From NCBI GenBank assembly GCA_947628305.1, contig CANQZG010000003.1:186001-250000 (forward strand): DNA of 64,000 nucleotides, given 5' to 3'. The notes beneath the pieces are model-generated. The model did no database searches, was not told the DNA's origin, and saw nothing but the letters and a program-made list of their open reading frames with translations. This DNA is from an uncultured Muribaculaceae bacterium (GTDB taxonomy: Bacteria > Bacteroidota > Bacteroidia > Bacteroidales > Muribaculaceae). The position numbers and the translations under genes are program-made. Position 1 is the stretch's first letter. Every line of letters starts with the position of its first letter. Below, piece by piece: positions 1 to 7,166 of the stretch.

Positions 1-989
1 AAATAAGCATCGGTGGAGAATGGATTCTTCACGTAGCTGTAAAGGTTGATTGCAAGCAGACGACAGCTGTCGTATGGACAAAGTGGTATTTCACCGCATG
101 GATTGGTCGATATTGTCTGGAAACCGAGGTCGGCATAGCAATCGGGAACAGACTCGCGTATGATTGTATCCCAGAATAGCACACCGGGCTCGGCCGATTT
201 CCATGCGTTATGAACAATTTTTGCCCACAGTTTTGAAGCATCTATCTCCTTTGTTATTTCGGGATTGCCACCTTCCGATAGGAACTTCTGTATATACGGG
301 GTGCGGTTAACGGCGGCCTGCATGAATTCATCATCGATTCTCACGGAGACATTCGCCCCTGTGATTTTGCCCTCGGTCATCTTAGCATCAATGAAGGCCT
401 CCGAATCAGGATGCTTAATGCTGACAGTCAGCATCAATGCTCCTCGTCTGCCATCCTGTGCGACCTCACGTGTAGAGTTACTGTACCGTTCCATGAAAGG
501 CACAAGGCCGGTCGATGTCAATGCTGAATTTTTAACAGGAGTCCCTTTGGGGCGTATGTGAGACAAGTCATGGCCTACGCCTCCACGGCGTTTCATCAGT
601 TGAACCTGCTCCTCGTCAATCTTGATGACCCCGCCGTAGGAATCAGGTTTACCGTCCAGTCCAATGACAAAGCAATTGGAAAGCGAGGCCACCTGATAAT
701 TATTGCCTATTCCCGACATAGGGCTTCCCTGCGGTACGATATAACGGAATTTATCAAGCAACGCGAAAATTTCATCCTTGGCCATCGCATTTGGATATTT
801 CTGTTCAATGCGAGCCAACTCTCCAGCAATACGGTTGTGCATGTCTGCCGGAGTCAATTCAAATATATGAGAATAGGAATCCTTGAGGGCGTATTTGCTC
901 ACCCATACACGGGCGGCGAGTTCATCGCCACCGAAGTACTTTAATGACGCTTTGTAAGCGTCATCATAGCTGTAATGCTTATTTTCCAC
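1..989 (-). CDS. nrdJ: adenosylcobalamin-dependent (class II) ribonucleotide reductase, N-terminal part, cut by window edge
   Basis: Reduces ribonucleotides to deoxyribonucleotides in the cytoplasm using a B12-generated radical. The minus strand reads about 329 residues from a GTG at 989 to the window edge without a stop. Reading from the start gives ENKHYSYDDAYKASLKYFGG, as in Bacteroidales class II reductases. Further on are QGSPMSGIGNNYQ, a KRRGGVGHDLSHIRPKGTPV block and STNPCGEIPLCPYDSC. The NPCGE loop around residues 296-300 carries the conserved Asn, radical Cys (C298) and Glu of the reductase active site. No in-frame ATG lies upstream, so GTG was chosen because the protein then starts where the family does. 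No cobalamin riboswitch was seen in the 175 bp upstream. The C-terminal half, with the regenerating cysteines, lies outside the window. Confidence 0.93.
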   Translation of the reverse strand, partial: MENKHYSYDDAYKASLKYFGGDELAARVWVSKYALKDSYSHIFELTPADMHNRIAGELARIEQKYPNAMAKDEIFALLDKFRYIVPQGSPMSGIGNNYQVASLSNCFVIGLDGKPDSYGGVIKIDEEQVQLMKRRGGVGHDLSHIRPKGTPVKNSALTSTGLVPFMERYSNSTREVAQDGRRGALMLTVSIKHPDSEAFIDAKMTEGKITGANVSVRIDDEFMQAAVNRTPYIQKFLSEGGNPEITKEIDASKLWAKIVHNAWKSAEPGVLFWDTIIRESVPDCYADLGFQTISTNPCGEIPLCPYDSCRLLAINLYSYVKNPFSTDAY

Positions 990-1164
990 GATAATCAGGT
1001 ATGTATGTTTTGAGATATGCAAATTTCTCAAAATGTTTCGGAGTTGCCAAGTTTTGACAGTAATATTTTGTGGTATTGTTAATAAGTTTTCCGAAATAAA
1101 TTAGGCATATATTGATTATCAGGCGTTTATGCAATATGTGGTAGTCGAAAAATTTCTGAATGGA
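990..1164. other. intergenic gap between nrdJ and the LuxR-type gene
   Basis: AT-rich 175 bp that must hold the nrdJ promoter on the minus strand. A run reading GAGAAATTTG on the minus strand (about 1017-1026) resembles the Bacteroidetes -7 box but lacks the TA. No stable hairpin, no cobalamin-riboswitch-like box and no small gene were recognised. Confidence 0.4.
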
Positions 1165-1779
1165 TTATTTTGCACGCATCAGCGGTTTTATGTCTTCAAG
1201 TTTCACAAGTTTGCTGACTATCGCGTATATCGTTAGTGCCGCCGATGAATGAATCTGCAGTTTACGTGAGATATTGCGTCGGTGTGTCATGACAGTATTG
1301 ACTGATACGTTTATTTCAGATGCAATCTCTTTGTTGGACAGACCTTTCACTATGCCGATTACAATCTCTTTTTCTCGTGGACTCAAATCCTTTACGCCAT
1401 CCTCATCGGCATCATCATGCTTGTTAACAGAACTCTCAACAATGTGTGTAACCTTGTCAAAGGAATCAAACAATCCCAACGTGAAATTATATTGTGCTGA
1501 AACTGATGGTGGCAGTGGTGTTGATGAAACTGCAACAAATGTGATTTTATGATTTACTGATTCTCTTATTTTGTAGATTAGGGAAGGGTAGATGACGAGT
1601 GGGTCCGCAACAATCAATGAGGGTGTGAGACGTATTGCGGTCGCCAATATTTCTTCGGTATTATCGTGTTCGATGATTGTTACCGATACAGCATATTTCT
1701 TGATTTGCGATAACATTGCGGCCAATCCCGCCGTCAGCAGAGGCGAAGGAACAGCTATCAGAACCGAAACCTGTTTCAT
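1165..1779 (-). CDS. LuxR-family transcriptional regulator with receiver-like N-terminus
   Basis: 204 residues. Residues about 130-195 form a LuxR/GerE helix-turn-helix (LSPREKEIVIGIVKGLSNKE, then NVSVNTVMTHRRNIS), the DNA-binding domain of NarL-type regulators. The N-terminal 125 residues have receiver-like alternation. The usual acidic pair after strand 1 is missing (VLIAVPSP), although D59 in IVADP could be a phospho-acceptor site. Its start codon overlaps the stop of the upstream hemerythrin gene by 4 bp, so the two are probably translated together and functionally linked. Inference: the hemerythrin partner senses O2, NO or redox state and this protein carries out the transcriptional response. 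The target genes cannot be read from the sequence. Confidence 0.8.
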   Translation of the reverse strand: MKQVSVLIAVPSPLLTAGLAAMLSQIKKYAVSVTIIEHDNTEEILATAIRLTPSLIVADPLVIYPSLIYKIRESVNHKITFVAVSSTPLPPSVSAQYNFTLGLFDSFDKVTHIVESSVNKHDDADEDGVKDLSPREKEIVIGIVKGLSNKEIASEINVSVNTVMTHRRNISRKLQIHSSAALTIYAIVSKLVKLEDIKPLMRAK

Positions 1780-2474
1780 GATGATTTCCTTTGATTCCGG
1801 GTACTTTCGACATGGTCTATCAGTGGAATCAAAACATTATTCTCAATTGTGGAATGGCTCTCCAAATCTTCTTCGCAATTACAGATGTCAACAAGCGCAT
1901 CATACATTACATCGGGCATTGACGTGGTATAGTAACGTAAGATTAGATTCTTCAATTCCGATAACGTTTCTCCGACCTCATGATGATTATGGCGGAAGAT
2001 GTCGATGCTGTAATCCGATGCTATTCCGGCAAGTAGATTCCTTATATATGGGAATACAGTTCCTTCCTCATATTCAAAGTGCTCACGAACTTGTTCTACA
2101 AAATTGTCAAAGAAATCAAGTATTATGGGGTTTATATCGTTGTGAGACCTGTCAAGTGCACCTGTGAGGTTTGCTCGGATGTGAGGGATTTTGTAGGACA
2201 GGAAATATTTATGTGAATTATGAAGAAAATCCACAATGCCTTCAGCATCGATATCGTCAATAAGTTTTGTGTCCAATTTCCCAGAGACTGTGAAATTGAT
2301 GACCAACAGGAATAGTGACGTGCTGATTCCGGCATTTTCACACGTCTGGCCAACAGTGTTGCTGCCGAACCCTAAAGGAATCGAGAAACGACTAAGGAGA
2401 GGAAGCAGATTATAATCCTCCCTTATAAGGTCGACCATACTGTCTTCGGGAGTGAATCGCCGAAATGTCTTCAT
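1776..2474 (-). CDS. hemerythrin-domain protein (diiron, RIC/ScdA-like)
   Basis: 232 residues, cytoplasmic, no signal peptide. The N-terminal 60 residues (DSMVDLIREDYNLLPLLSRF followed by a single Cys, C45) resemble the ScdA/DUF542-type lead-in of iron-sulfur repair proteins. Residues about 80-222 are a four-helix hemerythrin domain with candidate diiron ligands H88, H98, H132-x3-E136, H164/H165 and H207-x3-E211. Family members bind O2 or NO, or help repair Fe-S clusters. The gene overlaps the downstream LuxR-type regulator by 4 bp (ATGA), which suggests a sensor-regulator pair. The ligand and the exact role are inference. Confidence 0.8.
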   Translation of the reverse strand: MKTFRRFTPEDSMVDLIREDYNLLPLLSRFSIPLGFGSNTVGQTCENAGISTSLFLLVINFTVSGKLDTKLIDDIDAEGIVDFLHNSHKYFLSYKIPHIRANLTGALDRSHNDINPIILDFFDNFVEQVREHFEYEEGTVFPYIRNLLAGIASDYSIDIFRHNHHEVGETLSELKNLILRYYTTSMPDVMYDALVDICNCEEDLESHSTIENNVLIPLIDHVESTRNQRKSS

Positions 2475-2498
2475 TCGTTTACAGGGATGTAGATGTCC

Positions 2499-2933
2499 TT
2501 AGTCGGTCGTTTCCTTCGTCTCAACCGCGTCTTCTTCCTTGTTGTCGGCTTTGAACTCGGTTATTCCGGCCGCAATAAGTTGGTTGTACCATGAGAATAC
2601 TTTACGGATATCGTTTGTGTAAACGCGTTCCTCATCGAAATTAGGAAGAATCTCCTTGAAATAGGCGCGTAGAGCCTTGTCATCGCCTATTGCTTTGACA
2701 TCGACCTGTCCACCATTGGCTTTCTCTTTAATGGTCTCGAACACTTCGGCGATGGGGCAGTCATTATCAATGGTGTAAATGGATACATCACCAAGCGATA
2801 TAACCTTGTCGTGGGCGTAGGCGGGGGTACGTTTACCTGTCTGTAAAGACTCGACAATCAACATGTTCTTGCCACGGTTTACAAGTCGGAATAATCCGGG
2901 ACGTCCCGATATTGAAAGTATTTCCTTAATCAT
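2499..2933 (-). CDS. DUF5606 family protein
   Basis: 144 residues, starting MIKEILSISGRPGLFRLVNR, the signature opening of the Bacteroidetes DUF5606 family. A small beta-rich N-terminal domain (1-55) is followed by a helical segment (DDKALRAYFKEILPNF, then VYTNDIRKVFSWYNQLI) and a charged tail rich in Glu and Lys. No signal peptide or membrane segment is present, so it is probably cytosolic. The biochemical function is unknown. It has its own promoter-like -7 box upstream (2968-2975). Confidence 0.85.
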   Translation of the reverse strand: MIKEILSISGRPGLFRLVNRGKNMLIVESLQTGKRTPAYAHDKVISLGDVSIYTIDNDCPIAEVFETIKEKANGGQVDVKAIGDDKALRAYFKEILPNFDEERVYTNDIRKVFSWYNQLIAAGITEFKADNKEEDAVETKETTD

Positions 2934-2967
2934 TATAGTATTTTTTATAAAAGTCTATTCAATGGTG

Positions 2968-2975
2968 CAAAAGTA
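2968..2975 (-). promoter_or_regulatory. promoter -7 box for the DUF5606 gene
   Basis: The minus strand reads TACTTTTG, a match to the Bacteroidetes TAnnTTTG box, 34 bp upstream of the ATG at 2933. The -33 element is not clear. Confidence 0.5.
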
Positions 2976-3010
2976 ATAATTTTTTTGATACCGACGACAC
3001 AGACATATTT

Positions 3011-4774
3011 TTATCTACACAACCTTCCAAGCATAAATGTCAATGAGGCGGTTCCGTCCATTGTAGGCTCGTTAGATGAATAGTCACTGAAGTCATCGTG
3101 ATAGACGGCACGCCCTTGATAAGGGGCGAATTTGTCATTATTGCGAAGATGAACGCCCCACAATGAGTTAAATATTGTGTCATATACCGGGCCATCGACC
3201 AATCCCCCGGTAATCCCATTGCGTCCCGGTTGACCGGCCACTGTGATATCGGTCATGGCTGAATGAGGGTCGCATGGGGAGGATTGGACTGTCCCCTCAG
3301 GCATTATAATCATGGTTTGTCCCCATGGGTTCAACCCGAAAAGCCAGTCCCTTGCCGAGGTCTCGGCTTCAATGAATGAGTTGTCGCCGGTCAGTTCTCG
3401 ATAAAGCATTGCCTGGGTTATAAATCCCACAGTAAGATTGTTGGAACACCATACAAAAGGTACTCCAAACCGGAACGGATTTTTATTGCCTCGTTCAGCG
3501 ACCTGTCGCAATCCATTGCGCATATTATCCCGAAACTCTGATGATATTTTCTTATTGCCAGACTTCGCGAGCTCATAGTGCCCCAGGTTGACAAATGGAT
3601 ACCATTGATAGTGTCGGGCACTGTCTGCTCCCATCCACGGAGAAACCGGCTCAACCCGGCCGTATTTAACTGCATCTTTATTTCGTTTGAGCATTGTCGC
3701 TGCAAGTTCCATGTCATCGACCCAGTTGTCTTCTTCATAAAAATATGGGGATGAGCATGGTGCGGTCTGTGATACGCCGGGATATTTTTTGCCACGAAGA
3801 TATGCCGGTAGGGCACGACGACCAATCTCCGCCGCAAATTCAGGGTCGATGTCGGCGAATACTTCCGCTCCAAGAGCGAAAGCCGATGCAAATTTGCCGA
3901 GCGAAGAAGCCTCTCCTGTGCTGCGGTTTTTATACTTCTTTAATCCGTATGGTTCGCCGCTGACGGGATATATAGGACGACCTGTACCGGCACCGTATCC
4001 ATAATTTACAGTGTCATTCTGTGGCTTTCCGACAAAGCGGTGGTCTCGGTCATCGGCAATCTGGTTAAAATATAAATCCTCTTTGGGATTCATCCGGCAC
4101 ATCCATTCGAGTCCCCAGCGGGCTTCATCGAGAATGTCAGGAACGCCGTTGGCCCCTCGTCGACCTGATGAGTCATACAAGTCTTTCCATACTTCAGGAG
4201 TCATGCGGTAAGCGAACATCAATTGATATACGGCATTGGCAGAGGTCGTGAGATATTGCAGGTAATCTGATGCATCATGCCATCCACCGCTCACGTCATA
4301 ATGGGTTCCATCATTTTCCCCTGAAAGCACGAGATAACCGTCATGCTGATGGCATGTAGTGTCATGTACAGGGTTATATCCGCATCGTTGCTGTCTCATA
4401 TAATTCAACGGCAACTCATTCAGGCTTATTCGGCTATAGGCGTCCTTACCGATGTACACCGTAGTTGAGTCAATCATGTCGCCCGATTTACGGTCAGTGG
4501 CGACCAATCGATATTTCCCCGGCTTTGTTATGGATGAGAAATAAACGCGTGCTGTGTTCATTTCTCCCCATTTGCCTGAACGAATAACGCTGTCGGGGCG
4601 TATATGACCGTCTGATATTGAAAAATCAATGTCAGCGCACCTACGGTCACTCATGAATACCGCCACTTTATGGTCGTCAGGAAGATACCCTACTTGGTTT
4701 ATACGGAACACCGATTGTCCTTCGGTTGTCATGGCCGCCAGTGTCATTGCTGCCACAGTTATGAGAATACGCAT
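3011..4774 (-). CDS. glycoside hydrolase family 9 (endoglucanase-like), secreted
   Basis: 587 residues from the ATG at 4774; a longer reading would run into the divergent aminotransferase gene. The start MRILITVAAMTLAAMTTEG is a signal peptide. Residues about 20-110 form an Ig-like CelD_N domain (FRINQVGYLPDDHKVAVF). An (alpha/alpha)6 GH9 domain follows. GGWHDASDYLQYL holds the conserved Asp pair that activates water, and SSNEPTMDGTASLTFMLG near the C-terminus holds the acid/base Glu. GH9 enzymes cut beta-1,4 or mixed-linkage glucans by inversion. Export to the periplasm or surface is inferred. There is no adjacent SusC/SusD pair, so this is not a classical polysaccharide utilisation locus. 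Confidence 0.88.
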   Translation of the reverse strand: MRILITVAAMTLAAMTTEGQSVFRINQVGYLPDDHKVAVFMSDRRCADIDFSISDGHIRPDSVIRSGKWGEMNTARVYFSSITKPGKYRLVATDRKSGDMIDSTTVYIGKDAYSRISLNELPLNYMRQQRCGYNPVHDTTCHQHDGYLVLSGENDGTHYDVSGGWHDASDYLQYLTTSANAVYQLMFAYRMTPEVWKDLYDSSGRRGANGVPDILDEARWGLEWMCRMNPKEDLYFNQIADDRDHRFVGKPQNDTVNYGYGAGTGRPIYPVSGEPYGLKKYKNRSTGEASSLGKFASAFALGAEVFADIDPEFAAEIGRRALPAYLRGKKYPGVSQTAPCSSPYFYEEDNWVDDMELAATMLKRNKDAVKYGRVEPVSPWMGADSARHYQWYPFVNLGHYELAKSGNKKISSEFRDNMRNGLRQVAERGNKNPFRFGVPFVWCSNNLTVGFITQAMLYRELTGDNSFIEAETSARDWLFGLNPWGQTMIIMPEGTVQSSPCDPHSAMTDITVAGQPGRNGITGGLVDGPVYDTIFNSLWGVHLRNNDKFAPYQGRAVYHDDFSDYSSNEPTMDGTASLTFMLGRLCR

Positions 4775-4807
4775 CAGATTGAAATTAATTAGAGGATGTT
4801 TAAAATG

Positions 4808-4815
4808 CAAATCTA
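4808..4815 (-). promoter_or_regulatory. promoter -7 box for the GH9 gene
   Basis: The minus strand reads TAGATTTG, matching TAnnTTTG, 34 bp before the GH9 ATG. It lies back to back with the aminotransferase promoter in an 85-bp divergent region. Confidence 0.6.
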
Positions 4816-4847
4816 ACGAAAAATATCGGGAATCATGATATTTTGTG

Positions 4848-4855
4848 TAAATTTG
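4848..4855 (+). promoter_or_regulatory. promoter -7 box for the argD-proC-ssb run, implying a leaderless or near-leaderless mRNA
   Basis: TAAATTTG ends only 4 bp before the ATG at 4860. If this box is used, transcription starts at or beside the start codon, so the mRNA would have almost no 5' leader. No TTTG is present 20 bp upstream. Confidence 0.5.
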
Positions 4856-4859
4856 CTGC

Positions 4860-6008
4860 ATGAAACTGTTTGATGTATATCCATTGTTTGACATTGAAAT
4901 TGTCAAAGGCTCGGGATGTCGTGTTTATGACTCCAACGGACGCGAATATATAGACATGTATGGCGGTCATGCCGTAATCTCGATAGGGCATTCCCATCCC
5001 CGTCAGGTGGAGGCTATAAGACGTCAGGTCGGAGAATTGATGTTCTACTCCAATTCAGTTCGCAACCCTATACAGGAACGGTTGGCTGAAAAGTTAGGCC
5101 AGGCATCAGGATATGATGATTATGCCCTGTTTCTTGTGAATTCAGGTGCTGAGGCTAATGAAAATGCTCTTAAGCTCGCATCTTTTAAGACCGGGAAAAA
5201 GGGGGTTGTCGCGTTCAGACACGCATTTCATGGACGTACATCCGCAGCTGTCGAAGCCACCGATAACCCTCGTATAGTCGCACCTATCAACGATAATTCC
5301 CATGTGACATTCCTGCCGTTGAATGATTTGTCGGCAGTGGAGTCGCGTTTAAACGAGGGCGATATTTCAGCCATTATAATCGAGGGCATTCAAGGTGTCG
5401 GCGGTATAGTAGTTCCGGATGACAATTTCATGAAAGGGTTGCGGAATCTCGCGACAAAGTATGGCTCGGTTCTGATTCTCGATGAAATACAGAGCGGTTA
5501 TGGCCGTACAGGACGATTCTTTGCCCACCAGTATGCCGATATAAGACCTGACATTATCACATGTGCCAAAGGCATAGCAAACGGTTATCCTATGGGAGCC
5601 GTATTGATTTCGCCAGACTTTGAACCTGAATACGGACAGCTTGGCACGACATTTGGCGGAAACCACTTGGCATGCGTGGCAGCCTGTGCCGTGTTGGACG
5701 TTTTCGAGGAGGAAGGAGTCCTTGAAAATGTCAATGAAGTAGGCGCATATTTGAAATCAAGATTGATGGAATTGCCTGGCATAAAGGAAGTAAGAGGACG
5801 TGGCCTAATGCTTGGAATAGAGTTTGAATTCCCTGTGAAGGAACTCCGACGAAGCCTTATTGAGGATGAGCACGTGTTTACCGGGGCTTCCGGCACCCAT
5901 ATAATCAGGCTCTTGCCTCCTCTTGTGCTTGATAAATGGACTGCCGATGAATTTCTGGCAAGGTTTTCAAGGGCATTGAAAAAGTATAATACAACACAGA
6001 ATAACTGA
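4860..6008 (+). CDS. argD: class III PLP-dependent aminotransferase (acetyl/succinylornithine aminotransferase)
   Basis: 382 residues, fold-type I, class III. VNSGAEANENALKLA binds the cofactor phosphate, ILDEIQSGYGRTG carries the pyridine-contacting D208, and CAKGIANGYPMGA holds the Schiff-base lysine K237. In arginine synthesis this family transfers an amino group between glutamate and N-acyl-ornithine. Many Bacteroidetes use N-succinyl intermediates, so the acyl group is uncertain. proC starts 7 bp after its stop, fitting a joint arginine/proline-metabolism unit. A different omega-amino acid substrate cannot be excluded from sequence alone. Confidence 0.85.
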   Translation: MKLFDVYPLFDIEIVKGSGCRVYDSNGREYIDMYGGHAVISIGHSHPRQVEAIRRQVGELMFYSNSVRNPIQERLAEKLGQASGYDDYALFLVNSGAEANENALKLASFKTGKKGVVAFRHAFHGRTSAAVEATDNPRIVAPINDNSHVTFLPLNDLSAVESRLNEGDISAIIIEGIQGVGGIVVPDDNFMKGLRNLATKYGSVLILDEIQSGYGRTGRFFAHQYADIRPDIITCAKGIANGYPMGAVLISPDFEPEYGQLGTTFGGNHLACVAACAVLDVFEEEGVLENVNEVGAYLKSRLMELPGIKEVRGRGLMLGIEFEFPVKELRRSLIEDEHVFTGASGTHIIRLLPPLVLDKWTADEFLARFSRALKKYNTTQNN

Positions 6009-6015
6009 CAGGAAA

Positions 6016-6804
6016 ATGAAAGTCGCAATCATAGGGGCCGGTAACATGGGAGGTGCAATTGCTCGTGGATTGGTGGCGGCCGGTGCACTGAAAGAAGAAA
6101 AAATTGCGGTGAGTAACCACTCACGGGGAAAACTGGACAAACTTAACGATGAATATCCCGATATATACACGACGACATCCAACACCGAGGTTATAAATGA
6201 TGCAAATCTCATAATACTAGCGGTCAAACCATGGCATATAAAACAGGTGATAGAGGAGATTGCCCCCTATGTCGATTTCAGCTATCAGATGCTGATGTCA
6301 ATTGCTGCAGGTGTGACATTGGCCGATATGGCATCATGGGTGTCGGAATATAGCCATGCACCGATATTGTTCAGGGCAATACCTAATACCGCGATTCTTG
6401 TGGGTGAAAGCATGACATTCATGTCGGCTGCCGGGGCGAGCGATGAGGATATAACCGATGTGACACGGTTGTTCGGTTCGCTTGGACGTGCCGATGTCAT
6501 AGATGAAAATCTGATGGTTGCGGCCACAGCGTTATGCTCATGCGGTATCGCATACGTGATGCGGTACATACGTGCGGCCACCGAAGGAGCGGTTGAACTT
6601 GGGTTCAAGCCGTCAAAGGCCCGTGACTATATAATGCAGACAATGCTCGGAGCGGTAACCTTGCTCGCCAACACAGGTAATAATCCTGAAGTTGAGATTG
6701 ACCGTGTGACCACGCCGGGCGGTCTTACAATCAAGGGTCTTAATGCAATGGAAAAGGCCGGGTTTACCACATCGGTTATCGAGGGACTTAAAGCAAGTGT
6801 GTAA
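6016..6804 (+). CDS. proC: pyrroline-5-carboxylate reductase
   Basis: 262 residues, a typical length. The N-terminal Rossmann motif AIIGAGNMGGAIARGL binds NAD(P)H. LAVKPWHIKQVIEEI and the C-terminal block VTTPGGLTIKGLNAMEKAGF are characteristic of ProC. It catalyses the last step of proline synthesis, reducing 1-pyrroline-5-carboxylate to proline in the cytosol. It lies 7 bp downstream of the aminotransferase gene and 6 bp upstream of ssb, so the three genes are probably one transcript. Confidence 0.95.
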   Translation: MKVAIIGAGNMGGAIARGLVAAGALKEEKIAVSNHSRGKLDKLNDEYPDIYTTTSNTEVINDANLIILAVKPWHIKQVIEEIAPYVDFSYQMLMSIAAGVTLADMASWVSEYSHAPILFRAIPNTAILVGESMTFMSAAGASDEDITDVTRLFGSLGRADVIDENLMVAATALCSCGIAYVMRYIRAATEGAVELGFKPSKARDYIMQTMLGAVTLLANTGNNPEVEIDRVTTPGGLTIKGLNAMEKAGFTTSVIEGLKASV

Positions 6805-6810
6805 AAAGAC

Positions 6811-7143
6811 ATGTCAGTCAATAAAGTGATATTGCTCGGCAATGTAGGTCGAGACCCGGAGATACGTTATGTCGAGAAACGGCCTGTGGCGTCGTTTTCA
6901 ATGGCGACAACTGACCGTGCATATACTAATGCGGACGGGACTCGTATCCCGGAACGTACAGAATGGCATAACATTATAATGTGGGATGCAAACGCCGAGA
7001 CCGCTGAAAAATATATACGTAAAGGTACCAGACTGTACATTGAAGGGAAGCTACGGACTCGGATGTGGGAAGACCGTAATACAATAAAACGGTCAGTCAC
7101 AGAAATATATGTGGACACCTTCGAAATTTTATCACGCCAATAA
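6811..7143 (+). CDS. ssb: short single-stranded DNA-binding protein lacking the acidic tail
   Basis: 110 residues forming one OB fold: MSVNKVILLGNVGRDPEIRY at the start, then FSMATTDRAY, EWHNIIMWDANAETAEKYI and GTRLYIEGKLRTRMWED. It binds ssDNA during replication and repair. The protein stops right after the OB fold (TFEILSRQ). There is no disordered linker and no acidic DDDIPF-type tip, the part that recruits partner proteins in canonical SSB. It may therefore be a second, specialised paralogue. Its place directly behind proC suggests co-transcription. Confidence 0.9.
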   Translation: MSVNKVILLGNVGRDPEIRYVEKRPVASFSMATTDRAYTNADGTRIPERTEWHNIIMWDANAETAEKYIRKGTRLYIEGKLRTRMWEDRNTIKRSVTEIYVDTFEILSRQ

Positions 7144-7166
7144 ATAATATCATTATAAAACCAATC

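Noticed and set aside
990-1164. Cobalamin riboswitch upstream of the B12-dependent reductase
   Set aside because: No B12-box-like GCCACTG motif or matching stems could be found in the 175 bp.
3694-4211. Several plus-strand readings inside the GH9 gene
   Set aside because: They lie opposite a well-supported enzyme and have no start context or family resemblance.
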